Shown: positions 15,541-24,647, counted from the stretch's first letter. The stretch is DNA of 64,000 nucleotides from Ornithinibacillus xuwenensis (GCF_039614845.1 NZ_JBDIML010000003.1:1-64000), one strand, 5' to 3'. Notes: generated from the letters alone by a model not told the origin. Program-made: numbers and translations.

Positions 15541-16843
15541 GGCGCAATTCCTTTCTAGCATTAATATTGTTTTTTATAAAGCTATCGATTGTGGCCCCTT
15601 CTTGATCCTCTAGTAAAATAACAGTTACCTCCATCCCTCGTTCATATCCTCTTGTGCCACCAGGTAACTGTATTAATATATCAGCCAAGCCTAATGAGGA
15701 AACAACATTCGATTTATCAAGTCCCACTGGAATGGCAACTAACCTTCCATTATCATAAGATAAATGTCCTCGAACAAATCGATCAAATGGGTTTGCTTTT
15801 GAAAAGTCAGAGCCAAGTATAGCAACTTCTTTTTTCAAGCATGGGTGGTAGGCATGTAGAAACGTTCGGATGATGGGTCTTGTAAATAATTCAAACCCTA
15901 CATAACAGGCTGATGGATTTCCTGAGAGACCGAATAGCAGCTGACCATTTAACGCTGCCACTGTTGTAACACTTCCTGGTCGCATTGCGATTTTATTAAA
16001 AAGTACTTTAGCACCTAGCTTTTGGTAAATTTCGGGGAGATAGTCATAATCACCGACCGAAACACCTCCAGTAGTAATGAGAAAATCAACCTTGCTAAGA
16101 GAATCCAATACTTGCTTATAACAAGTATCAAAATCATCACTAAATTGCCCCAAATAGATTGCCTCAGCACCAGCTCGCTGAAGTTGTGCATATACCATAT
16201 AAGCATTGCTGTTTCGGATTTTACCTGGTTCTAATGCTTCATCCACTTCTAAAAGTTCACTACCTGTTGCAATAATACCCACTTTGGGTTTGGAGCTTGT
16301 CGGAACTTGTTTATATCCAAAAGTAGCTAGTAATGCGACAATTCCAGGATTAATATAGGTTCCCTTTGGTGCCAAAATTGTTCCTTGTTTTGTATCCTCG
16401 CCTTGAAATGAAATATTTTCTCCAGGAATCACACTGCGTGTTAAATGAAACATCGGCTTTCCATCAACTAATTCTTCATTTGCTAACTCTAGCATTACAA
16501 CCGCATCACAATACTCCGGTATCTGTGCACCAGTCATAATACGAACAGCTTGTCGTGTACCAACATTATCCGTAAAAACACTTCCTGCTCCGATTTCCCC
16601 AATAACCTCAAACGTTATCGGATTTTCCCTTGAAGCTCCATTTGTATCGATAGCACGAATTGCAAAACCGTCATAAGGTGAGCGGTCAAAGAATGGCACA
16701 TCATGATCCGCTACTAAATCCTGACCAAGAAAACGCCCATAGGAATCCTCAATTGGAGTATGCTGGATGCCTCCATATTTCTTATATTCCATTAACCGCT
16801 GTAGCGCTTCTGTTACCTTTATGGGCTTTCTTCTTTCTACCAT
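15530..16843 (-). CDS. moeA: Molybdopterin molybdenumtransferase MoeA
   Basis: Inserts molybdate into adenylated molybdopterin. The order of motifs matches MoeA: GQDLVADHDVPFFDRSPYDGFA, AVRIMTGAQIPEYCDAVVMLE (in parts), GEDTKQGTILAPKGT, then PKVGIIATGSELLE, SNAYMVYAQL, ITTGGVSVGDYDYLPE, and the domain III MRPGSVTTVAALNGQLLFGLSGNPSACYVGFELF region in consecutive parts. Domain IV is present at the C-terminus. GGGGGC lies before the ATG. It is 437 aa, normal for the family. Confidence 0.95.
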   Translation of the reverse strand: MVERRKPIKVTEALQRLMEYKKYGGIQHTPIEDSYGRFLGQDLVADHDVPFFDRSPYDGFAIRAIDTNGASRENPITFEVIGEIGAGSVFTDNVGTRQAVRIMTGAQIPEYCDAVVMLELANEELVDGKPMFHLTRSVIPGENISFQGEDTKQGTILAPKGTYINPGIVALLATFGYKQVPTSSKPKVGIIATGSELLEVDEALEPGKIRNSNAYMVYAQLQRAGAEAIYLGQFSDDFDTCYKQVLDSLSKVDFLITTGGVSVGDYDYLPEIYQKLGAKVLFNKIAMRPGSVTTVAALNGQLLFGLSGNPSACYVGFELFTRPIIRTFLHAYHPCLKKEVAILGSDFSKANPFDRFVRGHLSYDNGRLVAIPVGLDKSNVVSSLGLADILIQLPGGTRGYERGMEVTVILLEDQEGATIDSFIKNNINARKELRHEY

Positions 16844-16855
16844 TTTATATGCCCC

Positions 16856-17866
16856 CTATCCGATTAGTTGATAATACAGATTTCTAGCTGTTTCAATAGA
16901 ATCAGTCCCATGAATCAAAACTCGTCCATCACGAAATATAACAACACGATAAGACTGATATTCAAGTGATAGCAAAAATTCATTTTGTTTCAGCACTCCT
17001 AATTTCTCCAACCGCTTGGCTGCCTCCTCAAGCATTATGGTACGAGTTCCCCTGATCTGAACTGTATTTCTACCACAAAGCATCTCCATTTTTGTTTGGT
17101 TTTCATATTGCAGGGCTGGATAACTTGGATTCAGTCCACAGGTTGGACACGCCTCTTTCTTGGCACGTTCTATATCGATAAAATGAAACATGTTAGTCCA
17201 TACATCAAATGTAACAAGCTCTTTTCTTAAAGCACCATAATCTTCAACAAGAATTTTTAATGCCTCCGTCTGCTGAAACGCAACAACCATTTGGACAGTT
17301 GGGGCAACAATTCCAAAAGAGTCACAAGTCGCTCCTGATATAGGCGCGGCCTTTAGTAAGCACTGTAAGCAAGGCGTATTTCCTGGCAGGACTGTATAAC
17401 TCATTCCAGTACCACCAACACAAGAGCCAAAAATCCATGGTACCTTAAATTGATGAACGAAATCATTTATTATGTAGCGAATATCGAAATTATCGGTAGC
17501 ATCAATAACAAGATCAACGTCGCGAAATAACGGAAATAGATTGACACTATTAGCGTCCATTACGTGAGCTTCGATTTGTACCGAAGAATTAATACAAGTT
17601 AGTCTTCTCTTAGCTGCAATAGCTTTTGGTAATTGTTCCTGACAGTCTTGCTCCGTGAAAAGCAGTTGTCTTTGTAAATTACTCAGTTCTACATAATCAC
17701 GATCTACAACCGTTAACTTTCCAATTCCTGCACGAACTAAGCTCTCTGCATTTGCTGTTCCTAATGCGCCACAACCTATCAGAAGCACATGCTTCCTACC
17801 AAGCTTATCCTGACCATTTACACCGATTGGTTTATATAAGGTTTGACGAGAATATCTATCATCCAT
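16856..17866 (-). CDS. moeB: MoaD-activating E1-like enzyme MoeB/ThiF family
   Basis: ATP-dependent adenylyltransferase that activates the MoaD C-terminus. RYSRQTLYKPIG opens the protein; HVLLIGCGALGTANAESLVRAGIG is the nucleotide-binding loop in consecutive parts; VVDRDYVELSNLQRQLLF, DLVIDATDNFDIR and the zinc-binding CxxC pairs (PCLQC and CPTC) are intact. A C-terminal ~85-residue extension resembles a degenerate rhodanese or ThiS-recognition region and lacks an obvious catalytic Cys motif. Genomic setting between moaA and moeA favours MoeB over ThiF. Confidence 0.9.
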   Translation of the reverse strand: MDDRYSRQTLYKPIGVNGQDKLGRKHVLLIGCGALGTANAESLVRAGIGKLTVVDRDYVELSNLQRQLLFTEQDCQEQLPKAIAAKRRLTCINSSVQIEAHVMDANSVNLFPLFRDVDLVIDATDNFDIRYIINDFVHQFKVPWIFGSCVGGTGMSYTVLPGNTPCLQCLLKAAPISGATCDSFGIVAPTVQMVVAFQQTEALKILVEDYGALRKELVTFDVWTNMFHFIDIERAKKEACPTCGLNPSYPALQYENQTKMEMLCGRNTVQIRGTRTIMLEEAAKRLEKLGVLKQNEFLLSLEYQSYRVVIFRDGRVLIHGTDSIETARNLYYQLIG

Positions 17867-17895
17867 GGTCTTATTCCTCTCAATCTCTTAAGTTG

Positions 17896-18900
17896 TTAAC
17901 CGCCGATATAAGACATTTCAATTTTCTCTTTATTTCTTGCGGATTCCTCAGTTCGCTCATCTGAATATCGATCATGACGATTATTCCAGATTGATGAAAT
18001 TCGATTTTCTATTTCTTCATCGGTTGCACCAGAACGAAGGAGCTCTTTAAAATCAAAACCTCCCGATGCAAACAAACAGCTATATAGCTTCCCGTCAGCA
18101 GCAATTCTAGCTCTTGTACACGTGGAACAGAACGATTCTGATACGGATGTAATAAAGCCTACTTCTGTACTTGTTCCAACATATTTGTACCGCTTTGCTA
18201 CCTCACCAATGTACGCCGGGACAAGCGGTTCTAGTTCAAAATGCTTGGTTAGCTTCTGGAATAATTCCTTCTTGGTAACAACAGTTCGATAATCCCAACC
18301 GTTTGTCTTCCCAACATCCATAAATTCGATAAAGCGCAACGTAATCTCTTTATCTTTAAAAAATTGAGCCATTGGAACAACCTGCTGCTCATTCATCCCT
18401 TTTTTTACGACCATATTTACTTTCACTTGCATGCCTTCTTGAATAGCTCTATCAATCCCTTTTATAACACGTTCTGCACTAATACCACTCTCATTTATCG
18501 AATGAAAAAGATTATTGTCTAATGCATCCAAACTAACATTTATCCGTTTTAACCCTGCCGTTTTCAGCTCATATGCCATCTTTTCAAGCAGTGTCGCATT
18601 TGTAGTAAGGCCGATATCTTCTAATCCCTCAATTCTGGACAAATTCGAGATGAGCTCTGGTAAATCTCTTCTTAGTAAAGGCTCGCCACCAGTTAAACGA
18701 ATCTTTTTTACGCCTAATTTCACAAAGGAGCTTGACAGCCTTTCTATTTCCTCAAAAGAGAGTAAATGACTCTTTGGTAAAAATGGATAGTCCTTTCCAA
18801 ATATCTCCTTTGGCATACAATATGTACATCGAAAATTACATCGATCGGTTACTGAGATTCGTAAATCCTGTAAGGGACGACCAAATTTGTCTGTAAGCAT
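17896..18900 (-). CDS. moaA: GTP 3',8-cyclase MoaA (radical SAM)
   Basis: First enzyme of Moco synthesis. The N-terminal radical-SAM cluster motif RCNFRCTYCMPKE (CX3CX2C) is intact, as are KIRLTGGEPLLRRDLPEL, LTTNATLLEKMA and RINVSLDALD. The C-terminal GTP-binding [4Fe-4S] cluster is visible as FCSTCTRARIAADGKLYSCLF in two parts, and the protein ends in the activating GG (SYIGG). 334 aa, with AGGAGG upstream. It starts the contiguous Moco gene run. Confidence 0.96.
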   Translation of the reverse strand: MLTDKFGRPLQDLRISVTDRCNFRCTYCMPKEIFGKDYPFLPKSHLLSFEEIERLSSSFVKLGVKKIRLTGGEPLLRRDLPELISNLSRIEGLEDIGLTTNATLLEKMAYELKTAGLKRINVSLDALDNNLFHSINESGISAERVIKGIDRAIQEGMQVKVNMVVKKGMNEQQVVPMAQFFKDKEITLRFIEFMDVGKTNGWDYRTVVTKKELFQKLTKHFELEPLVPAYIGEVAKRYKYVGTSTEVGFITSVSESFCSTCTRARIAADGKLYSCLFASGGFDFKELLRSGATDEEIENRISSIWNNRHDRYSDERTEESARNKEKIEMSYIGG

Positions 18901-18950
18901 GAATCCAGTAAGCCTCCTCTTATTTTAGTTACCATACACAACTAAGATTT

Positions 18951-18980
18951 GGAGCTGTATAATTAGCACCATACAGCTCC
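18951..18980. other. Stem-loop between fdhD and moaA
   Basis: GGAGCTGTAT (18951-18960) pairs perfectly with ATACAGCTCC (18971-18980). There is no strong T run on either side, so it may be a weak terminator, attenuator or mRNA processing site between fdhF-fdhD and the moa genes. Confidence 0.6.
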
Positions 18981-18990
18981 AAGTAATCTA

Positions 18991-19803
18991 TCATTTATTT
19001 TCCGTTGACTCTTGAACTACCTCTAAAATGCGATGGGAATGGGTGTAAACATTCATTTTATCCCCTCTAGCAAATCCAATCACTGTAATTCCGAGATCAT
19101 TTGCTAGGTTTAACGCTAAGTTAGTAGGTGCTGATTTAGAAAGTAAAATTCCAACACCAAGTTTAGAAATCTTTAATAAGACTTCAGATGAAATACGACC
19201 ACTAAAGACAACTAATTTATCTGACAATGACAACTTCTTTTCCAACACATAACCATATACTTTATCAAGTGCATTATGTCTTCCAATATCCGTACGAATC
19301 TCTAGTATGCCTTCTGGTGTGGCTAGCGCAGCATTATGAACACCGCCTGTGCGTTTAAATTGTTCAGATTGTACTTGAAGTTCTTTCATTAAATTATAAC
19401 ATTGTTCAACCGATATCGTTAGACGGCTTGTTATTGTTTTTGCAGTTTTGACATCACTTTTAAAATAAAATTGTCTACTCTTACCACAACAGGACCCAAT
19501 AAAACGCTTTGAATGATCATGCTGAGTAGCGTCAACCTCTCGATGGAGCTCAACATATGCAAACCCACGATTGGAGTCGATAGAGACTGTATTAATTTCC
19601 TCCATATATCGGATAATACCTTCTGATGCAAGAAATCCAATAATTAGCTCTTCTATATGGGATAGGGAACAAACCATTGTCGCGAATTCCTTGCCATTAA
19701 GAATAATAGTAAGGGGAAACTCTTCCGCAATTTCTTCATATGAAATGCTAGATTCTATTCCATTAAAACGGACAATTTCCCAATTATCCAGATTTTCATT
19801 CAT
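18991..19803 (-). CDS. fdhD: Formate dehydrogenase accessory sulfurtransferase FdhD
   Basis: FdhD passes sulfur from a cysteine desulfurase to the Mo centre of FdhF-type enzymes. Visible motifs are LTIILNGKEFATMVCSLSHIEELIIGFLASEGII in consecutive parts, the redox Cys pair IGSCCGK, GGVHNAALATPEG, RTDIGRHNALDKVYG and FSGRISSEVLLKISKLGVGILLSKSAPT in parts. 270 aa, full length. It follows the oxidoreductase gene by 11 nt, with GAAGGTG before the ATG, so the enzyme and its maturase are made together. Confidence 0.95.
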   Translation of the reverse strand: MNENLDNWEIVRFNGIESSISYEEIAEEFPLTIILNGKEFATMVCSLSHIEELIIGFLASEGIIRYMEEINTVSIDSNRGFAYVELHREVDATQHDHSKRFIGSCCGKSRQFYFKSDVKTAKTITSRLTISVEQCYNLMKELQVQSEQFKRTGGVHNAALATPEGILEIRTDIGRHNALDKVYGYVLEKKLSLSDKLVVFSGRISSEVLLKISKLGVGILLSKSAPTNLALNLANDLGITVIGFARGDKMNVYTHSHRILEVVQESTENK

Positions 19804-19814
19804 GATTTCACCTT

Positions 19815-22166
19815 CTAATTTGGTTCCATTTCAAGTTCTTCAACTCGTTTCTCAACATACTTGGTATCCTTGTGGGCAAAATATGTTTCCGCCTTTTCCA
19901 CAATAACAGCCGTATTATATTCTGGAATACCAGCAAAGCTCTCGTAAACTCCTTTTGGTATTAATGAATTTCCTTCAGGCCAATGTACTTCTACATTCCC
20001 TGACCGTACAGGTTCAAATTTTGCACGTCCAGTAAATGAGCCGTGTTGATTATAAACAACGATAGCCTCCCCCTCTTTAATACCCAGTTCACTGCCGTCC
20101 TTTTCATTGAATAACACATCATAACGATCTGCTGAGTTAAAAGGATCCTTATCATGATAAATCATCGAATTAAATTGTTTTCCACGTCTTGTCGTTACAT
20201 AAAAATGCCCTTCTGGTTTACGAAGCTCTGGCAGCTCAACTGGAATTAAATTTCCTTTCCCATCTGATGTGGGACATATTCCATCTTCACAAAGCCATGC
20301 GCCCCCCCATTGAAAAAGGTCGCCCTTTTTCTTCAAGTTGTCAATTCCGTAATAATTAGGTGCTGCTTTCGAAATTTCCTCTCGAATTGCATAGGCATCC
20401 TCAAAGTCAATTAATTCCTTCTTTTCAGGATTTACACGTTTTGCTAGGTCAACATAAACCTCCCACTCAGGCCTTGCTTCTTCAATTCTCGGACCTTTTA
20501 TTTCTGGCGAAAAATATACCATTCTCTCGGTCGATGTTGATGTTCCACCACCAGGCTGCTCATACCTTGTCATTGCTGGAAGAACAATGACAGCTTCTTT
20601 CGCATCTAATAGAGTAGATGTATTTAATATAATATCTTGGTGAATCCGAATATCAATATTTTCAAGGGTCTGCCTTACAAAATCAGGGTCTGGCATTGTT
20701 TCTAAAAAATTCCCCCCCGACATATAGTAGAGCTTAAGCTTTCGGGCGTGGTCTTCCGGTAAAAGGGCATTCTCTAATGTTACACCTACAATATCCCCTT
20801 GCCATTCAGGGATATCAAATCCCCAAATTTTTTCGATCCGGCCACGATTCACTTCATCCATTCCCCCACCTGGTAACGAGAATGGATCGGCTCCCATTTC
20901 GGCTGAACCCTGTACACCAGAATGACCGCGAATAGGCATTAAACCACAATGCTCTCTCCCAAGAAACCCTTGTAATAATGCAAGATTCGCTACTTGTGAT
21001 ATGTTATCCGTCCCGAAACGATGCTGTGTCAATCCCATTGACCATACAAATACCGCTGAAGATGAATTGGCTAATAGCTCTGCTAATTCTAGCATTCTTT
21101 CTTTTGATATACCTGATGACTGTACCAATTGCTCCCAACTAAAAGACGTAACCTTCGTTCTTAAATCATCTAGATTGTTGACATGTTTCTCAATAAACTC
21201 ATGATTTAATGCCGATCCAGGCCTATTTTTCTCCATTTCAAACCAATGTTTCATAATCCCATGCATGAAAGCTATGTCTCCACCAATATTTACTTGGAAG
21301 AAATCATCAGCTATCTTCGTCCCAAATAAAGCCGATTCCGGTATGGAAGGTACCCAATACTTATCCATCGCTGGCTCATGATAAGGATTAATAATGATGA
21401 TTTTCGTTCCTTTTCGCTTGGCTGCATACATATATTTCGTCGAAACAGGCTGGTTATTGGCAGCAACTGAACCCCAAAATACGAGTACGTCCGTTCCAAT
21501 CCAGTCCTTATAGTTACAGGTCGATGCCCCTACCCCAATAGAACGACTTAAGGCTGTCTTGGAAGGAGAGTGGCATATTCTTGATGCATTATCCACATTA
21601 TTCGTGCCAAGGAAACGCGCTACTTTACCTAACGTATAGTACACTTCATTGGTAATGCCACGTGAGGTAGTATAAAACGCGAATTGTTTTGGGTTAAGCG
21701 TTTTCATTTTGTCGGAAATTTTATCAAGGGCAGCATCCCAAGTAATTCGTGAAAACTTTCGCTCACCTGGCTTTCGCATAAGTGGATAGGGTATTCTCCC
21801 AAGCTTTCTTAGCTCCGTACTACTCATTTTACGAAGATCATCAATATCCGCATGCAGAATATCTTCTTTGATGGCAGACATCGTATTTAAACGCAGCACA
21901 TTTAATCGAGTTGTACAAACATGTGGACCTTTTAATGTTTGATCTTGTAGTCCTGAAACTCCGAGTGCACAGCCATCACAAACTCCTTGCGTCAAAATCC
22001 GTGTGGCGTACGGCAAGTTATCCTTATTCTCCCAAACTACTTTCATAGTATCCCGAATATGATGTGGCTTTACTTTCCCTAAACCAAACGGGACTTTGCT
22101 TACCCACAATTTAGGATCCGGTTTCTTTGATATTTTGATAGGACCAGTATGCTTCGTGTTGCCCAA
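19815..22166 (-). CDS. FdhF/YdeP-type molybdopterin oxidoreductase alpha subunit
   Basis: A 783-aa MGD-dependent oxidoreductase of the FdhF/YdeP family. The protein lacks a Tat signal, so it acts in the cytoplasm. Residues 63 and 66 begin a cluster motif (CDGCALG), with a further Cys in HVCTTRLN, rather than the four-Cys motif of classical formate dehydrogenase. MGD-binding regions include YTTSRGITNEVYYTLG, NVDNASRICHSPSKTALSRS, FWGSVAANNQPVSTKYM, PIRGHSGVQGSAEMGADPFSLPGG in parts, and a C-terminal dinucleotide-binding domain. Start is TTG after AGGAGGGG. With fdhD and an oxalate/formate-type carrier beside it, formate oxidation is the likely job, but the substrate of this subfamily is not certain. 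Confidence 0.9.
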   Translation of the reverse strand: MGNTKHTGPIKISKKPDPKLWVSKVPFGLGKVKPHHIRDTMKVVWENKDNLPYATRILTQGVCDGCALGVSGLQDQTLKGPHVCTTRLNVLRLNTMSAIKEDILHADIDDLRKMSSTELRKLGRIPYPLMRKPGERKFSRITWDAALDKISDKMKTLNPKQFAFYTTSRGITNEVYYTLGKVARFLGTNNVDNASRICHSPSKTALSRSIGVGASTCNYKDWIGTDVLVFWGSVAANNQPVSTKYMYAAKRKGTKIIIINPYHEPAMDKYWVPSIPESALFGTKIADDFFQVNIGGDIAFMHGIMKHWFEMEKNRPGSALNHEFIEKHVNNLDDLRTKVTSFSWEQLVQSSGISKERMLELAELLANSSSAVFVWSMGLTQHRFGTDNISQVANLALLQGFLGREHCGLMPIRGHSGVQGSAEMGADPFSLPGGGMDEVNRGRIEKIWGFDIPEWQGDIVGVTLENALLPEDHARKLKLYYMSGGNFLETMPDPDFVRQTLENIDIRIHQDIILNTSTLLDAKEAVIVLPAMTRYEQPGGGTSTSTERMVYFSPEIKGPRIEEARPEWEVYVDLAKRVNPEKKELIDFEDAYAIREEISKAAPNYYGIDNLKKKGDLFQWGGAWLCEDGICPTSDGKGNLIPVELPELRKPEGHFYVTTRRGKQFNSMIYHDKDPFNSADRYDVLFNEKDGSELGIKEGEAIVVYNQHGSFTGRAKFEPVRSGNVEVHWPEGNSLIPKGVYESFAGIPEYNTAVIVEKAETYFAHKDTKYVEKRVEELEMEPN

Positions 22167-22252
22167 TCTATACCCCTCCTGACATATTTAATCAATATAC
22201 CTTAAGGGCCTAACCCTCATCGGAGCAGACCCCTTCTTATTAACCTCTTATT

Positions 22253-23533
22253 CTATTTCGTTGCAGCAGCAGTTGCATGTTGCATAGCAGTTTTTTCCTG
22301 TTCACCACGAAGTCGTTTAATGTCTACACGAATCCAAAGCGAAATTCCTAGGGCTAGAGCAAACATAACGGTAAAAATTGTCATCGTAAGTGTGTAACTG
22401 TTCGTATTATCATAGATTAATGATAATAGAATAGGACCCACAACGCCTGCCATTGCCCATGCTGTTAAAATATATCCATGTATTGCTCCAAGCTGTTTGG
22501 TGCCAAATAAGTCGCCAATATAGGCAGGAATAGAAGCAAACCCTCCACCGTAGCATGTGAGAATAGCAAATAATAATAGTTGAAATAAAAGTGGATTAGA
22601 TGCAAATGGTAAAACGGCAAATGCCACTACCTGGATTACAAAGAAGGCTGAATAAACATTAGGACGACCTATGTAATCACTTAATGATGCCCAGCCAATC
22701 CTTCCTCCTCCATTGAATAAGCCTAATAGTCCTACCATAGCTGCCGCAGCAAATGCAGTCATACCTGCTATTTCCTCTGCCATTGGCGATGCAACTGCTA
22801 GAATTGCAATACCACAAGTTACATTAATAAATAGCATAAACCATAACATCCAAAAACGTCTGGTTTTAATTGCTTCATTTGCTGTAAGCTGAGATAAGTC
22901 TGGTTTTATTTTACTTTTACCAGTCTCCTGCTTTTCCGTGAATCCTTTTGGAGCCCACCCCTCTGGTGGAGGTGCTAGATATTGGGCTGAAGCAGTCATG
23001 ACAATAAAGTAGATAGTTCCTAGAATATAAAACGTATTTGATATTCCGACTCCATCAATCAATGCTTTAATTGCTGGACTGCTTACCATAGCGGCAAAAC
23101 CAAATCCCATGATTGCAAGCCCTGTTGCTAACCCACGGCGATCTGGAAACCATTTAACAAGTGTTGAAACTGGAGCAATATAACCAATACCTAATCCAAC
23201 CCCACCAATGATTCCATAAGAAAGATATAATAGTGGTAATGATTCCAATGCCGTTGCTAATCCCGAGCCAACAACCCCGAGTCCAAAGCATAATCCGGCA
23301 AGCATTCCAGACTTTCTTGGTCCACCCTTTTCAACAAATCGCCCCATAAAAGCTGCTGAAAAACCTAGGAAGAAAATAGCTATACTAAAAGCAGTAGAAA
23401 CCTGTGTCTGAGACCAGCCGTATTCATCAATCATCGGATTGGTAAACACACTCCATGCGTATGCAGAACCAATAGATAGGTGAATACCAACTGCTGAAGC
23501 AGCAATTAACCACCTATTTTTTACCTTCTCCAT
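22253..23533 (-). CDS. OFA-family MFS transporter (oxalate/formate antiporter-like)
   Basis: Twelve membrane helices over 426 aa. The opening RWLIAASAVGIHLSIGSAYAWSVF, in parts, and the loop MGRFVEKGGPRKSGMLAG are typical of the oxalate/formate antiporter (OFA) family, as is GGVGLGIGYIAPVSTLVKWFPDRRGLATGLAIMGFG in parts. It probably carries formate, oxalate or another small carboxylate across the membrane. It lies upstream of the FdhF-type gene with an 86-nt gap on the same strand, suggesting a transport-oxidation unit. A near-perfect palindrome lies close to its promoter region. Confidence 0.88.
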   Translation of the reverse strand: MEKVKNRWLIAASAVGIHLSIGSAYAWSVFTNPMIDEYGWSQTQVSTAFSIAIFFLGFSAAFMGRFVEKGGPRKSGMLAGLCFGLGVVGSGLATALESLPLLYLSYGIIGGVGLGIGYIAPVSTLVKWFPDRRGLATGLAIMGFGFAAMVSSPAIKALIDGVGISNTFYILGTIYFIVMTASAQYLAPPPEGWAPKGFTEKQETGKSKIKPDLSQLTANEAIKTRRFWMLWFMLFINVTCGIAILAVASPMAEEIAGMTAFAAAAMVGLLGLFNGGGRIGWASLSDYIGRPNVYSAFFVIQVVAFAVLPFASNPLLFQLLLFAILTCYGGGFASIPAYIGDLFGTKQLGAIHGYILTAWAMAGVVGPILLSLIYDNTNSYTLTMTIFTVMFALALGISLWIRVDIKRLRGEQEKTAMQHATAAATK

Positions 23534-23559
23534 AAAAATCCTCCTTCTAATCTTTTATA

Positions 23560-23583
23560 TAGTAAGTCCTAGGGACTTTACTA
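23560..23583. promoter_or_regulatory. Palindrome upstream of the OFA-fdh operon (candidate operator)
   Basis: TAGTAAGTCC and GGACTTTACTA form a near-perfect inverted repeat around TAG, 27 nt before the OFA carrier start codon. On the minus strand it abuts a TATATA -10-like sequence. The position fits an operator or a short 5' UTR hairpin controlling the formate genes. Confidence 0.45.
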
Positions 23584-23880
23584 AAGAAAGGATATATTGC
23601 TTCAAGAAAGCAAACACAGAGATGATAGGTTTTATTATTGTACAAGTATCAACAACATCTTTATGTATAGCGATTATAGTTAGACTTAGGGTGTGGCTTA
23701 GTATTTCCTTGCATTTAAGTAAGACTCCACTAAATCTATCTTTTAAATACTAGATTATTAACATCGGGGTATGATCCACCAAATTATATTTATTATTTTC
23801 CATAAATTCTGTCTTTTATCGTATCATGAAATCGATTGCAATTCAATTATGATTATTTATTACGATCTTGAACTTCATTA
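23584..23880. other. Intergenic stretch without recognised genes
   Basis: No open frame with a ribosome site and no RNA motif was recognised here. It lies between the OFA carrier promoter region and the terminator of the XRE-cupin gene. Confidence 0.5.
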
Positions 23881-23910
23881 AAAAAGCCTTATACACCGTG
23901 TACAAGACTA
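23881..23910 (-). terminator. Intrinsic terminator of the XRE-cupin gene
   Basis: On the minus strand AGTCTTGTACAC pairs, with G-U wobbles, with GTGTATAAGGCT and runs into six T residues. Confidence 0.65.
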
Positions 23911-23927
23911 AAAATAAAAAAAGCCTA

Positions 23928-24494
23928 TTAACTTGATAAAGGATTATCAATAAAAAAAGTCAACACTTGTGCCTCTTTATCATCAACTGGAATAAACAGA
24001 TGCGGCTTAGAGCCTTGAAAGCATGCACTATCCCCTTTTTCCATGAAATATTTCTTCCCATCGTAGAATAAGTAGATAGATCCCTCTAACACATAAATAA
24101 ATTCATCCTGTGAATGGGTATAGGATTCCTCCCGTAAATTCAGATTCTTTGGTGTTACATGAACAATGGTAGGCTCGATCCCGGTGAGCGTTGAACGATT
24201 AGCCAGTAACTCGTAGGAATATCCCATATTTTCATCGCCAATTCTTGCTCTTCTGCTATCCTTTGGTAGTAATACTAAATCCTGTTCCATTCGTTCATCC
24301 AATAACCAGGAGAGAGGGACTTCTAGGGTTTCGCTTATTTTGGACAATGTCGCAATCGCAGAGGCCGTTTGTCCATTCTCAATCTTTGAAAGCATGCTCT
24401 TGGATACACCTGAAGCATCTGCTACCTGCTGTTGCGTTAATTTTTTGCGCAAGCGCATTTCCTTAACCTTTTTTCCGATATTTTCTAGATTAAT
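23928..24494 (-). CDS. XRE-family regulator with C-terminal cupin domain
   Basis: The N-terminal helix-turn-helix reads IGKKVKEMRLRKKLTQQQVADASGVSKSMLSKIENGQ in consecutive parts; the C-terminal ~75 residues form a cupin (TPKNLNLREESYTHSQDEFIYVLEG, GDSACFQGSKPHLF) that usually senses a small metabolite. Such regulators often control nearby transport or catabolic genes; here the co-oriented OFA-formate genes follow. The open frame reaches a TTG at 24524, but AAGGGGAG lies 7 nt before an in-frame ATT at 24492-24494, and the predicted transcription start leaves almost no leader for the TTG. I therefore prefer the ATT start, with moderate certainty. Confidence 0.8.
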   Translation of the reverse strand: MNLENIGKKVKEMRLRKKLTQQQVADASGVSKSMLSKIENGQTASAIATLSKISETLEVPLSWLLDERMEQDLVLLPKDSRRARIGDENMGYSYELLANRSTLTGIEPTIVHVTPKNLNLREESYTHSQDEFIYVLEGSIYLFYDGKKYFMEKGDSACFQGSKPHLFIPVDDKEAQVLTFFIDNPLSS

Positions 24495-24534
24495 GGTAAA
24501 TCTCCCCTTATTTGGTGACGTCAATGTTTCTTTA

Positions 24535-24564
24535 ATAATAGTTTACATAAAATATAAACGTCAA
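24535..24564 (-). promoter_or_regulatory. XRE-cupin promoter with an operator-like repeat in the spacer
   Basis: On the minus strand -35 TTGACG (24559-24564), an 18-nt spacer and -10 TATTAT (24535-24540). The spacer carries the inverted repeat GTTTA...TAAAC, positioned where a bound repressor would block RNA polymerase, suggesting autoregulation. Confidence 0.5.
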
Positions 24565-24607
24565 GATGTTAGGAGTTTAGAATGATAAGTTAATTCTGTA
24601 AGAAATT

Positions 24608-24647
24608 ACAAAACGGAACGTGAATCATAATTCACGCTCCGTTTTGT
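24608..24647 (-). terminator. Intrinsic terminator of the HMG-CoA lyase gene
   Basis: An 18-bp inverted repeat with one mismatch (24608-24625 with 24630-24647) overlaps the stop codon; on the minus strand it ends in a T-rich stretch. Confidence 0.8.

Noticed and set aside
16856..17866. Calling this gene thiF
   Set aside because: It lies between moaA and moeA and has the MoeB zinc sites; no thiamin thiazole genes are nearby.
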